Part shown: piece by piece, positions 31,501 to 42,873 of the stretch | Layout of the letters: each line of letters opens with the position of its first letter | Position numbering within the stretch: position 1 is the first letter of the stretch | Assembly: GCA_949752795.1 (NCBI GenBank) | Contig: OX457075.1 | Coordinates: 7,368,001-7,432,000, forward strand | Source of the DNA: Hyperoodon ampullatus | Lineage: Eukaryota; Chordata; Mammalia; Artiodactyla; Ziphiidae | Length of the DNA: 64,000 nucleotides | Reading direction: 5' to 3' | The notes under the pieces: generated by a model | The model's input: the letters and a program-made list of their open reading frames with translations, nothing else | Database searches by the model: none | Told to the model about the DNA's origin: nothing | Translations under genes and position numbers: made by a program

Positions 31501-34324
31501 AAATTGAAGCTTGATACCTAACAGGAGAAGAATAATTCAATGAAATGTGGCTTGTTAACACTGGAATATTTTGCAGTCATTTAAACAATTGGTTACAAAT
31601 GGTTTTCCATGACATAAAGGTAATTATTGGTGTTTGGGGGAAAGACACACTGCATATACAATGCGATATCTATGTTTTTTAAAGGGGGGAAGGGGAAAGA
31701 ATGGCTGCAGAAGAAGCCTTTCTGTTAACTTTCCGAGGATGGGCTCAACTTCACTTGCATATTTAGCTCCCAGCCAAGGAGGAGAGGTACCTGTTATCTG
31801 TTGTCAGGAAAGCCAGCTGGCAGGTGAAAAGTTAAATCCTCTAAAGTGGTGTTACTGTAGGTCTGTATGTCTATGTGTGTGAACTATTAGAAAACTATTG
31901 CCCCAAAATATATATTAGAAGTACTCAGACATTTTTAAAGAAAATAAAACTTGATTTCACATTTTACATGAGACATTTACTTTAAAAGAAAAGTACTTTA
32001 TTTAATACCTTTGACTTGATCCTCATGCTTCTGATGATTGGGTTTTCCAGGAAAATCAAACCTTGGCGTTTGCTTGATTTTATCTTTAAAGTTTTCAGTA
32101 AAGTTTCCCAATCCCTAGCCACATCTTAAATCACGTTTACAGAAGTCTTTGGAGCGAAGTAGTTTGGTCCATAGTTATTTTTAATGGTAGACCATTTGAG
32201 AAAGTAAGGAGGTAATTTTGCCAGGGTCATGTTCATTCAGAGACCTCATGTCGGAAACAGCTGGAAACAACTAATCAATACTGTCCAAGTATTGCTATGA
32301 AATAACTTTTTCTAATTTTAAAAATATTGTTGTGGTTGATATTTTTGGTTTCGGTGTATGTTTAAGCAGCGGAAATTGTCACCTCTTTGTTTTAAAGAGG
32401 AAATGTATTAGTTTGCTGTCGGGGGAAAGATTTAAGTTAAAATATCCACGCATACTGTGCTTCAGTTATATAGTAGTAAACACCACATCCATGTTTTCTG
32501 TGCTAGTTACATTGGCACAAACATGCCCCTGTGTAGATGTATGTAAAGAGAAGTGAACTTGTGTTTATTCTTAAAGCTTCATTGTTTCCTGGGAGCCCTT
32601 TTGTGGAGAAAAGTGCTCTCTTTTTTTGTATGTTATGGTTTGGATGCTGCAGAATTCTTATAGTGGTGCCACTAAAGAAATACGGTTCAGGAAATGCTTA
32701 CATAGTTCTATGAATCGGTAGTCAGTTTGAAGACATTATGAACCAATTCTAGGAAAACTCAAACCTAGAAGCCATTTGGATTCTGTAAACATTCAGTTGT
32801 TTGCAGAGTCCCTGGATTCTACCTCAAGGATGATGAGACACACGGCCTTAAGTAATAAGCTGATAGTTAGGAAACAGCATTATCATAACCACATGAACAG
32901 CTCAGCACATAATATTGAAAAGCCCAAGAAGTAGTACACTAAGCCAAGAACATTATCTTCCCTCCTGCTGCCCATGGGTTGTGAGGGAAGATTACACTTG
33001 ATAATATATATTTTGCTGGATGCAGTTAACTTTTGACCCAGGGCAGGGCTTGCTTATGTAAGTTATGTGGCTTTCATTCTAACCTTTCTGGTGAGAGTCC
33101 TCCATCTGCTGTGTCACTGCCTGCGGGTTCCGAGGCCTTAGCAGCATCTGAAGATAAGTATCCAGTGGTCGGCTGGAACGTCTGGAGAGCTTGTGTATGT
33201 GCTGATGCCTTCCCAGAATTTTATAATTAAAAGTCAGAGAGGAGGATGAGAAGTAAGAATGCCCTGTCGGTATAGGCTTTCCATGTTACTAAAACACAGA
33301 GTGACACCTGTATACTCATCTTAAGGAGAGTGAACTGAGTCTGTAGATAGATAATTTTATAGCAAGGTTCTGCATTATAAAATTGGTTATCAAATGTTTA
33401 GAAGGTGTTCAAAAATAAAAATATTAAGCATATTATACCATATTAAGTGGGAAAAGTAGCCAATATTTGCGAGAAATACATTGGGGCCAAAATGGTTTAG
33501 TAACCTAACTGGTCTGCTGAGGTTTTCTCTAGAAGACTTGTTGCCATGGAGGGGGAATAAGTCCTGTGTTATAATGTAACAACTCCTGGTTAATGCGACA
33601 GAGGGACAGTTTATTGCCTTTGGCTCGGGATGCAGCCAGGGCCCGGTGTGGCCGGGGGTGGGAGGTGGTGGTGCTACTTTGAATCAATGTTCTCTACCTT
33701 CTTACTGAGCACAAACCCCCAGAAATTAGGCTGACTTTGATCATGTATAAATACAAAATTTATTTTAAGCCATCTTGACCTCAGTACCTTCTCTCTTGGG
33801 TTCCCTGGGGTTGGGGAAATAGCTGTAAGCAGCCCTAATCTTTTTTTTTTTTTTTTTTTAAGAGAAGGAGTACTTGTCTAATGTAGGACTTTACTTTGGA
33901 TACACGAAAGCTTTGTTATACATGCCGATACTGATCCCTGTTAAACCACACTCATATGTGTTCTATAGGAGCATTGCCAGCCATTTCTTTGTAAAATTTA
34001 TCTGTCCATAGGATATTTCTGCCCTATCTCAAGTACGAAAAATAACCCAAGCCGGATATAGGAATCCACTTAGGAACCGGTTTGCCTTTAGATCTAAGAT
34101 GTTTTCTATTCTTGGTCATCAGGTGAAGTTTTCCAAACCTGCTTGTTTTGTAGGACTTAGAAAAGGAGAGTGACACACCCCTCCAGCAAGTGTCTATTGA
34201 AGAAATCCTAGAAGAACAGAGGGTGGAGCAGCAGACCAAGCTGGAAGCCGAGAAGCTGAAAGTCCAGGCCCTGAAGGATCGAGGCCTGTCCATCCCTCGA
34301 GCAGATACTCTTGATGAGTATTAA
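25523..34324 (+). CDS. LSM1: LSM1, U6 snRNA-associated Sm-like protein 1 (mRNA decapping activator)
   Basis: Complete coding region: join(25523-25568, 29468-29536, 30913-31028, 34154-34324), 402 nt, 133 aa, the length of human LSM1, with no substitution that I could recognise. LSM1 is the distinguishing subunit of the cytoplasmic LSm1-7 ring, which with PAT1 binds oligoadenylated mRNA 3' ends and triggers decapping in P-bodies; it also acts in histone mRNA decay. The Sm1 half is around residues 10-45 (LRDGRTLIGFLRSIDQF). Sm2 carries the signature VVRGENVVLLG near residues 65-75. The C-terminal extension from about residue 78 is charged, rich in Glu, Lys and Gln, and ends in ADTLDEY. Phases are 1, 1, 0 and all junctions are GT-AG. 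It is transcribed divergently from BAG4. Confidence 0.97.
25569..26640. other. LSM1 intron 1, proximal part
   Basis: Unique-looking sequence just downstream of the CpG island. No gene or recognised repeat was seen. Confidence 0.4.
26640..28200 (+). mobile_element. L2 LINE in LSM1 intron 1
   Basis: A long C/T-rich stretch follows the L2 3' half, ending near 28195 with an L2-like GGAACAAATGAATGA terminus. It is much decayed and has no ORF of note. Confidence 0.6.
28235..28740 (+). mobile_element. Second L2 3' end, split by a hAT element
   Basis: An L2 3'-end-like sequence interrupted at 28449-28680 by a MER1-like DNA transposon. Confidence 0.5.
28449..28680. mobile_element. MER1-like non-autonomous hAT transposon with TIRs and TSD
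   Basis: Terminal inverted repeats CAGCGGTCCCTAACC and GGTTGGGGACCCCTG. The flanking 8-bp duplication is CTGTACCG / CTGTACTC, 6 of 8 matching. The interior is CG-rich and shortened compared with full elements. It has no transposase. Confidence 0.78.
29205..29428 (-). mobile_element. Truncated CHR SINE next to LSM1 exon 2
   Basis: Reverse CHR lacking its tail-side end. It stops at 29428, leaving 39 nt before LSM1 exon 2 (29468). That interval holds the polypyrimidine tract TCTTTTTTTCTCTCCCCAG. Confidence 0.85.
29468..29536 (+). CDS. LSM1: LSM1 coding exon 2 (residues 16-38)
   Basis: 69 nt encoding KKHLVLLRDGRTLIGFLRSI and on to DQF, the core of Sm1. The acceptor CCCCAG ends at 29467 and donor GTACGT starts at 29537. 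A CHR SINE ends only 39 nt upstream of the exon. Confidence 0.96.
29537..30912. other. LSM1 intron 2
   Basis: No gene and no confidently recognised repeat. A short CA-rich run lies near 30481-30505. Confidence 0.5.
30913..31028 (+). CDS. LSM1: LSM1 coding exon 3 (residues 39-77)
   Basis: 116 nt with acceptor TATAG and donor GTAAGT. It encodes the end of Sm1 and all of Sm2, including the RNA-binding RGEN motif. Confidence 0.96.
31029..34153. other. LSM1 intron 3
   Basis: Contains an old CHR SINE at 31315-31410 with an ATATAT-type tail to 31440 and a T-run at 33841-33859. The remainder is unassigned. No additional exon was recognised. Confidence 0.5.
31315..31440 (+). mobile_element. Older CHR-family SINE, short
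   Basis: Diverged head (TTCCCTGGCAGTCCAGTGG) and a TATATA-rich tail. AAATACTGTCC flanks both ends. Confidence 0.8.
34154..34324 (+). CDS. LSM1: LSM1 coding exon 4 (residues 78-133 and stop)
   Basis: 171 nt with acceptor TTGTAG. It encodes the LSM1-specific charged C-terminal extension (DLEKESDTPLQQVSIEEILE onward) and stops with TAA at 34322-34324. Confidence 0.96.
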   Translation, partial: DLEKESDTPLQQVSIEEILEEQRVEQQTKLEAEKLKVQALKDRGLSIPRADTLDEY

Positions 34325-34640
34325 GTCTTCTGCTCAGAGGCTGTAGCTCCTGGGGAGCAGGGGCTGTCACCAAACCAAGTGACACATTTGAGGAGAGACT
34401 GCAGAGCTTTGAAAAGTCATTTTTATTTGGAATTCTTTCACATATGCAACATGAAGAAATCGTGCGTTTTGTTTGTTTTTTTAATAACAAAATCGTTTAA
34501 AGAAAACAGTGGCATGGACTCCTTTCACACGTCACTGTGGACCCAGCAACTACTTGTTTATATTGCTCTTCTCAACCCAAATTAGTGGTTACAGGGAATA
34601 TTCTTCATTTGCTTGTAAATAAAACATGAATCTCAAAATT
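34325..34640 (+). other. LSM1: LSM1 3' UTR and poly(A) signal
   Basis: About 315 nt after the LSM1 stop. A canonical AATAAA lies at 34618-34623, so cleavage is expected near 34640. A short 3' UTR of this size fits LSM1. The exact cleavage point is inferred. Confidence 0.75.
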
Positions 34641-37600
34641 GCAATGTTATTATTTCCCACGTTTGAGTTGCCTTCAGTGAAGAGTCATTAAATTTCGGCT
34701 CTCAGGTATAAGCAGTCCATACACACACGTGCTGGGATCTCCCTTCCGTCACAATTCCAACCTGACGGAATGTTTTCATACCAGATATCCTGCGGGTCCT
34801 CCTTTCTCCCCTTGTCATGTTTTTTTCTGATAAGAAAAACAAGTTTTCAGGCTTGAGGAGGGCTCTTTCCGTGAAGTTTTGCACTTACTGATTGTAAGAG
34901 AAGCTGCTGTTTGTTTGAGAAGCAGCTGTTTCTGCTTCACCAACAGCTATCCCAGCTGCGTTCCCTTGAGATCCACGTGACGACTTCTCTAAATATTCTG
35001 TTAATTTCGTTAGGTTTTCTAGTCCTTTGGATTGAGTCTTGAGCCTCGTATGCTGTGATCAAAAAGCACAGATAAAATGGTGTCGCAGTGACTGATATAT
35101 CTAGGTTATTCTCAGCCAAGCCAAGTGATGCCCCTTTTCTGGAATGATGTTGATCACACAGGAAGCGTAAGAGGCTGTACTTTCCGAGGGTACAGGAGAC
35201 ATGGGTTAAAACCTGGACTCTGTTCTCTCTAGCACCTTGGGCTCAAGCAAGTCACTTATCCTCCCTGATTCTCAGTTTTAACTGTAAAATTATTCCAGAT
35301 ACTTATTTTATAGTCTGTTGAGCAAAGACATTCTTTGCAGGGAAGATATTTATAGCCAATTCCTATGTTTGAGTTATTTTATAGTATTAAATATACCACA
35401 TTTTATGAGCTCAGGTGTTTTTAAAACTGCCCCAAATGCAGACTTCTGAGCTACTCATTGGGTTGGTTTCAAGGTAGCTAATTTGTGAAGAACAGTCGCA
35501 CTTAATGATTTATCTAGTGTGTTTCATCTCTAACCTTACTGTTGAATAGCCGGAATTTGTTATTAACTTCCCACACAAAGGGAAGACTTGTGGAAGAGGT
35601 GGCTAACTTTCACTACAAGAAGATGTTCTTTGAGAGTCAAAAGAATTACAGCCTTCTGTAAGCATTCTGCTTTTTTCTGAGCACCACCGTTTCAGAATAT
35701 CCGGCACCTTCAAGAGATTCGGATTCACTGTACTCGTCTTTTCAACCTCCTTCAAACAGAATTCCAAATGCAATCAAGAGTCATGATTTATTCTTACGTT
35801 CAAAGAAGAAGAATTTCCACAGTAGTTCAGGAATTTCCAAGCCATAGCTGGGCTTCAGTTGTTATGCGTAATAATGTATTGCCTTTAGACCTTTGTCACA
35901 CAGGCAGCAGCAAAGAGTCAGAGCTGAAGGGTGGAATGAGACTCCCTGCTTCCCTCCTGTCTCCCTGCTGCTCAGAGCAACGGCCTGCCCTCAGCTTTGC
36001 CCAGTCCAGGCTTTTTGCAGGAACTGGAATCGTGCTTTTTTCCTGGACCACTGCGGGTACTCCTCTACTGTTATCAGGCTTCAGAATCCATCTCAGTTCT
36101 ATACCTTTGTTTTGTCTTTAATAGTTTCTTCCAATAGGGGTTCCCATGAGACCACTTTCAAGGAAAACAAACAAGATCTACTGCAGCCCCTTTCCTGGCG
36201 ATCTTTATTCTGATGTAACTGGGTACAGCAGCCTCTCTCTCTCTCTCTCCCAGCTGTTCTTTTCCCCTTTCCTTGGCCCTTGACCTTATGTTGCATGTTG
36301 TCGGCTGAACTTAAGCCACAGTATCTGCTCTCCCCCGCTGCTCGGATAAACTCCCAACAGGCCCTGGATACTTAGCAGAACCAGATGCCCTCACGCTGCC
36401 CATTGTGCAGGGCTTCTCAGGGATGCCGCGTCAGCATGAACCCCAGGGGTATGACACAGATGTGACGGCTGGAGAGTGGCCTCAGTTTTGCTCACAGGAG
36501 TATGGGTGGCAGGTCAGGAAGAGCGAGGTACAGACGGCAGATGGTGCAGGCCAGCAGGCAGAGCAGATGCAGCAGGCCCTGGACGAGGCCGGAATTTCCT
36601 GTTCTCTCTGCTTAGGACATACTTGTCCCAGATAACTGCAAGAATCCTTCCCTCACGACCTGTTTTAAATAGCACACCTCCCCCCACCTATATCCTTGGC
36701 AGCTTTGCTTTTCACCGGAGCAAGTATCGCAATCCAACATAAGTTTCACTTCTTTACTTCTCCACTCCCCCACTAGAATGTAAACCCTTAAGGACAGGAT
36801 TTTTGTCATGTTCACTCCTGTAGTCCCACATCTAGGATGATACCGGGCATATATCAAGTCTCAGTACATATTTTGGGGGTTGAAGGATGGGTCGATGCAC
36901 AGATGGATGGATGGGGAATGCAGTGAATTCAGGCTGGTCAGATAAGATGCTTCAGAGACCACTGAGGCCTCAAAGGATGAGGACGGCAGGACGCACCGAG
37001 CATCCGGGAGTGGAGTGATTAGCAGAGATCCTTACACTGCATGTGGAGATGTTCTCCTACTGCCCTCACTGCAGACCACAGCCCCCCAGGCATGAAGAGT
37101 CTGGAGATGATTGGCCAACATCTGGAAGAGCGTCCCAGGGAAACGGGGTTGGGGGTGGGGGAGGACTTGTCAGGGTTGCTGGAGGCAACAGATACTCTTC
37201 AGTCCGTGTTCCGCCCCTTTGGGGATAAAGAGCAAGAGGCTGCTTCATGGGTGCTTGCTTTTGCCAGCGAAGCAGGTTTTGTATCTAGTTAAGTGACCCA
37301 AGACCTCCTAGCCTGAAAGAATTAGGAAACCCATCCCAGAAAATGGCACGTACCTACGTGTCCCAAAGCTCTGGGGCTGTCCACCCTGGTTCGCACTCCC
37401 CTACCTGTCTACTCCTCCGGCTCTGCCAGGGCTCCTTGGGAGCAGAAAATAAAATCAAGTCCTCTTCTTTTCTCCTGTCTCACTTCACCGCTTTGCCTCT
37501 CTTTTTCCCCCTTCTCAACCTCCTATTTTGTACCTATTCTTTAAAAGAAAAAAAAAAAAATTTTTTTTCCCCCTAACTTCAGACATTCAGCAGCTGTTAC

Positions 37601-37780
37601 TGCAGGACCCAGGGGTAGAAAATGGTCTCAAATGCTGCTGCTCTGGAAACACAGAGCATTGAGTGGTGTCAGAGCACTAGCCGGCCAGCAGCCAGAACCA
37701 CAAGGAAGAGAGAGGGCCCAGTGCTGGCCGTATCCAAGGTCAGAAACCCCGATTGCCTGGGAATTCATCTCTAAGACCCA
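34641..37780. other. LSM1-STAR intergenic region, proximal part
   Basis: 35180-35295 is MIR-like (CCTGGACTC through CAAGTCACTTATCCTC). 36640-36895 resembles an L2 3' end. A TC run lies at 36235-36249. The rest is unassigned. No exon was recognised; the ORFs are short and have no known similarity. Confidence 0.45.
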
Positions 37781-37950
37781 GTTTTATTGACGAATAAGTT
37801 TGCATACAGTAAAATTCACTCTTTTTAGTGTACAATTCTGTGAGTTTTAACAACTGCATATAGTTATATCACCATCACCCCTGCCCCTGTGAATTTAACT
37901 TCTCCCTCCTTCCCCAGCCCCTGGCAACCACTGATCTGTTTTCTGTCCTA
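37780..37950 (-). mobile_element. L1 fragment, minus strand
   Basis: Reverse L1 3'-region sequence similar to 9590-9790 and 23290-23480. Confidence 0.6.
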
Positions 37951-38268
37951 CAGTTTGTGTTGGCAACTAATTCAAAATTTTCTAAAAATAGTGTGCAGGT
38001 CAAATAAAATATCTGGGAAGTTAAACTCAGCCCACCTGCCTTCAGTTTGCTCTTCTGGTTTAGGCTATCACAGAAGACAGAGAGCTTTAACTGTGGTCCC
38101 TGCCAACGTCCCTGGCTCACCTCCTGGAAACTGGCAGACGAGAACAAGGCAACCAGTGTAAGGGGACAGCTGAGCATCACCCTGAGATTTGTCAGGCATG
38201 AGAGGCAAATGTGGGCCCTGCTTTTCAGAGAGAAACAGGAGATTTTAAAACGTGAAGCGCACACAGGC

Positions 38269-38726
38269 ATAAAAAAGAATGAAATAATGCCATCTGCAGC
38301 TACATGGATGGACCTAAAGATGATCATACTAAGTGAAGTAAGCCAGACAGAAAGACAAATACCATATATCACTTATATGTGGAATCTAAAATATGACACA
38401 AATGAACTTATCTATGCAACAGAAACAGACTCACAGACATAGAGAACAGACTTGTGGTTGCCAAGGGGGAGGGGGGTGGGGGAGGGATGGAGTGGGAGTT
38501 TGGGATTAGCAGATGCGAACTATTATACAGAGAATGGATACACAACAAGGTCCTACTGTAGAGCACAGGGAACTATACTCAATATCCTGTGACAAACCAT
38601 ACTGGAAAAGAATATGAAAAAGGATATATATATACGTATGTATAACTGAGTCACTTTGCTGTACAGCAGCAACTAACACAACACTGTAAATCAACTGTAC
38701 TTCAATTTAAAAAACAAAACAAAACG
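38269..38726 (+). mobile_element. 5'-truncated L1 3' end with TSD
   Basis: Starts in the ORF2 C-terminal region and ends with an A-rich AACAAAACAAAAC tail. The TSD GTGAAGCGCACACAGGC (38252-38268) / GTGAAGAGCACAGGC (38727-38741) marks the insertion. A MIR-like sequence follows at 38742-38930. Confidence 0.85.
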
Positions 38727-39002
38727 GTGAAGAGCACAGGCTGTGCGTCCTGGTTTCTTCACTTCAGAGCTCTCCGAACTTGGTCCAGCAGCACCTCTCA
38801 GCTCCCTGTCTGCAAAATGGGGATCTAATAGCACCAGCTCTTTGGGTGGTGGTAAGGAGTGAACACGTGTGAAGAGCTCAGAGCCACCCCTGGCTCAGGA
38901 GCGCTCCACGCCAGCTGTTATCATCTGCTGAGGCCCCCCAGACTCATGGGATGCCTTCCATCCCCTCACTGAGCTTACACTTAGTCTCCTCTGTACAAAT
39001 AA

Positions 39003-39058
39003 GAATAACAGGGCTTCAGAAAAAAAAAAAAAAAAAAAAAAAGGAATAACAGGGCTTC
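39003..39058 (+). mobile_element. Probable poly(A)-only retroinsertion with 15-bp TSD
   Basis: GAATAACAGGGCTTC occurs at 39003-39017 and again at 39044-39058. Between the copies is only AG, an A-run and a G (39018-39043). The right copy runs into the CHR SINE at 39052, so the insertion hit the first bases of that SINE. Confidence 0.7.
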
Positions 39059-39173
39059 CCTGGCAGTCCAGTGGTTAAGACTCCGTGCTTCCAATGCAGG
39101 GGACGTGGGTTCGATCCCTGGATGGGGAAGTTCTGCATGCCATGCAGCGCAGCCAAAAAAAAAAAAAAAAGAG
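39052..39173 (+). mobile_element. Older CHR-family SINE, short
   Basis: Diverged head (CCCTGGCAGTCCAGTGGTTAAG) and poly(A) tail. Confidence 0.82.
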
Positions 39174-39238
39174 TGATAACATAATGGCAACCAACTCAAA
39201 CTGAGGAATTAAGTGCTGGATTACATAAAATGTTCTCC

Positions 39239-39573
39239 GGGCTTCCCTGGTGGCGCAGTGGTTAAGAATCCACCTGCCAATGCAGGCGACACGGGTTCAA
39301 GCCCTGGTCCGGGAAGATCCCATATGCTGCGGACCAGCTAAGCCCGTGTGCCACAGCTACTGGGCCTGCGCTCTAGAGGCCATGAGCCACAACTACTGAA
39401 GCCCGCGCGCCTAGAGCCCGTGCTCTGCAACAAGAGAAGCCACCGCAGTGAGAAGCCCACGCACTGCAACGAAGAGTAGCCCCAGCTCGCCGCAACTAGA
39501 GAAAGCCCGCGCACAGCAACAAAGACCCAATGCAGCCAAAGATAAGTAAATTAAAATAAATTTATTAAAAAAA
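39239..39573 (+). mobile_element. CHR-family SINE, long form
   Basis: Full-length long form. The flanks AAATGTTCTCCG and AAATATTCTCTG are a diverged TSD. Confidence 0.88.
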
Positions 39574-42500
39574 TATTCTCTGAAGGGAGGTAATCCATAA
39601 TGACCTCAAGCCCAATGAGTTAAACTTGCCTTAACTTTCTGCTGCCCTCTCACAATGGCTCCTTTGGGGGAAAACACTCCACTCTTTAGATATTAAATAA
39701 GCACGTACCCTATAAGCAGGATGGAAGAGCTGGAAGAAAATCAATACTTATTGATAATCTACAATGTGCCAGGCTCCATGCTTCCCAGTCATTTAGTAAA
39801 CATTCATTCAGTATCTATTAATTATCTAGCACTGTGCTAAGTGCTGGGGAATCAAGAATTTGGAAAGGATCCAAGTCCTCATGGCGTTTACAGGTCCTTA
39901 CGGACGGAGCTCCCAGACACGGGAAGAGGGGGGATCTACAGGTGTGCGGGCAGAGGGTCTACGGGAAAGCTCTGTTCCTTCCTCTCAGTTTCTCTGTGAA
40001 TCTAAAACAGCTCTTAACACAGTCTTTTAAAAAAGGTGTGTGGGGGGAATGGGTAACAGTCTTACTGATACTGTGATAAATGTCTGTCGGGGGGCCCAAA
40101 GGTATTGAATTCTAACTAAAGAGTAGGGGGATGGGGTGCCCAAAGGGAAGCCTTTCAGGGGGTAACGCTGTGAGCTGCCCTGAACGTGGAGGGCACCTCG
40201 GGAGCGCGCTGAGCTGGGCAAGACGAGAAGGGTGGCTGGGGGGAGTCGCGAGGGCCCAGACACTGGCTGAGAAGTCGGGGCTTGGTCCTGGGGGCTCTTG
40301 ATGTATTGTTACCTGATTCAAGCCTTATAACCACCCTGAGAGGATTACACAAAGAAAAAGAAAAAGAAAACATACCGCTATTTTATAGATGAGGAAGTTC
40401 AGATTGAAGTGAGGGGCTCCCAACCATAGTGTAAGTGGTGGCAGTGGGATGGGAAGTCTGTCTGAACTTGACCTCTGTGCTTTCTGCCCTCCAGTCCACA
40501 GCTTCCCCACACGCCCCAGGTCGAAGGCCACTGGCGATGCCCAGTACTCACCTCCTCGGGGCCGGGCCACACCAGCTCCAGGTCCCCTCCTCAACTCCTG
40601 GCCTCTGCTTCCCGGGAACCTGCGGAGGAATCTTCCCACGCCCACCCGGCTGACCTCTGACCTCTGCCTCTCTCTCCAGCCTTGACTTCCCTCCGCGCCC
40701 CACAAACATTCCACAGCTGAGCACCCCTCAGACTTCCGCCCCCACCCCCGCCCGCTCCATGCTGTACCTGGAGCGCCTGGCCCGCAGCCCCCCTCCCACC
40801 TGGCTGACTCCTTCCTCATCTGACTTCCCCCCAGAAGCACCCCCCTCCTCCTCCTCTGTCCTCAGGTGCTCCGTCCTCTGTACTTTGGAACCTCCTCATC
40901 TGCCCTACAGCTCCCCAGAGGGGGTCACATGGTTCGTTTTCCCCTGTAACTGTAGAGCTACACAGTGGACACTCAGCAAAGGATTGTTGAGTGAATGAGT
41001 GGGGTCCTCCCTCCCCGGCCCTGGGCCTTCCTGTCCAGCACTCTGCACGGCCTGGGCCGCATCTCTTCCCTCCCGGCCTGCGGTGCCCTCCAGTCTCCAC
41101 CCTTGTGGGCTCTGCCCTCATCCAAAAGCAAAGCCAGACACAGAGGACTTCCAGAACCAGAGGGAATTCCCAGACGTCTCTGCCTACCTTCCTGCTCAGA
41201 GGGACCGTGAGAGTTAACAAGGCGCTCAGCCTGGAAAGGCTGAGGAAGAGAACCTTGGCCCAGGAGGACGTCACCAGCACCCCACACCCATCCCAGAGTC
41301 AGTGGCAGGCTCTGACATCAGCAGCAGCCTGTGCCCCGATCCTGCAGTCTCCCCATACCACCTCCTCCCCCTCACGACGGCCATAATTCTCCCCAGGACA
41401 GCAATGGCAGGGCCTTGAACGTGATCTGCCGGCCTGTCCCATGGTAACCCCTCCCCTCCCTGACCGAGAGGCACGTGTGCACGAGGGCGCACGTGGGCCA
41501 GGACGGAGGAGAAGCCTGGGGCGGCTGGCCTGCTGCCTTCCCCCCGGGCCGCCCGACCTCTTTCCACGCCGCTGGCTCAGGCTGGAGACAAACAAGAGGC
41601 CAAGGCTGTCCCTCTGGTGCCAGCTTCCCTGTGACTCTGAGAGGGATGGAAACAAAGCCCACAGGCGGCGTTCCTAAGTCAGAGTCAGCTCCTCAGCTGC
41701 TCCCTGTAGAGAAGGAACAGGAACCTGCCCTGAGCCACCGCCGCCGGGAGCTCAGTGCCGGGAGGGCAGGGGAACCAGCCCCAGAGAACAGACAGCAAAC
41801 ACACGCACACCATGACACAAATCAGGACCGAGACGACCCCTCTAGGGAGACCCACAGTAAGGGACAAGCCAGTTCCAGAAGGCTGGGCGGTTAAGGCCTC
41901 ACAGCTCATGCGGGCGGCGGGCACGGGGGCCCTGGCGGGCGGGCCGGGCCGCCAGGCAGCCACTGCTCGGAGCGGAGCCCGGACAGGCGTTTCTCCGGGT
42001 CGCTGGCCGCATCCCACTGTGCCAGCATGGCCTGAAGGGGGCATGTGGGATTCACCTGCTCCCTCTGGACCCCAGGCACCGGGCTCCAGGCAGGTCCTGT
42101 CCGTTTCGTCCTTTCTAGAGTGAGGGGGACGGCAAGAGCTGGTGGGGGGCCTTCCCTCCATCTCCGTGCAGTGGTGACAGGACACGGAACTCTCTCACCT
42201 GGGGGGCAGGTCCAGGACCAGGGCCAAATTCAATGTGATTCTCTCGACCCCCAACCTTCTTGCCAGGTGAATCCGGCTCAGAAGCAACCTCGAGGTCAAC
42301 CTTAAGAGGAAAAGATGTCATTGGAGACCAACATGCAGCCTGGAATGAGATCCCCTCACTGGGCCTGGACAGGAGCGTGGGGACTGCAGAGGAGAGACTG
42401 GGCCTCTCGCGAGTCCCCGTTCAGACCACAGGGCCCCCCAAAGTGGAAACACTGGGCTGGGCACCCCAATACCCTGTCTTTTGAACCTTTCAGCTCATGC

Positions 42501-42873
42501 CAGGCCCTACGGCACAGCCTGGCCAGCCTAGGTCACTCGGGAAAGCGTAAAGAAGGGCGTGGGGCATGGCCAGGCCCGGGCCCCCTCTCTTTGTGTCTCC
42601 GGCCCGTTCTCCCCTCTGCTCTGTGAGCTGACAGGACTCAGCCCTGAGGCGTGATCCTTGCTCCAGAACTAACCCCTGAGACGGGAACTGACCCTAAACA
42701 GGGCTTTGGTAAAGGCTGCTGAGAGAGATGGATGCATCAATAATTGAGCAGCTGAACACACGAAGTGTCGGGGGGCTGCAGGAGGAGCCGTGAAAAGACG
42801 GACTGAAGGTTGTCGTCCCAGACCTGCCGCCGACCAGCTGTGTGACCTTGAACAGCTCATTTCCACCGTCAGT
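39574..42873. other. GC-rich intergenic block upstream of STAR
   Basis: 39740-39850 and 40320-40450 resemble MIR or L2. 40840-41000 resembles an L2 3' end (TTGTTGAGTGAATGAG). 42740-42870 is MIR-like. From 40480 to 42620 the sequence is GC-rich and generates overlapping ORFs on both strands with no recognisable protein. A dense CpG spot lies at 41890-42010. Confidence 0.45.

Noticed and set aside
41685..42185. Overlapping ORFs of 120-170 residues on both strands around 40.3-42.2 kb
   Set aside because: GC-rich composition lowers stop-codon frequency. The translations are low-complexity Pro/Arg/Gly with no family resemblance and no splice-supported partner exons.
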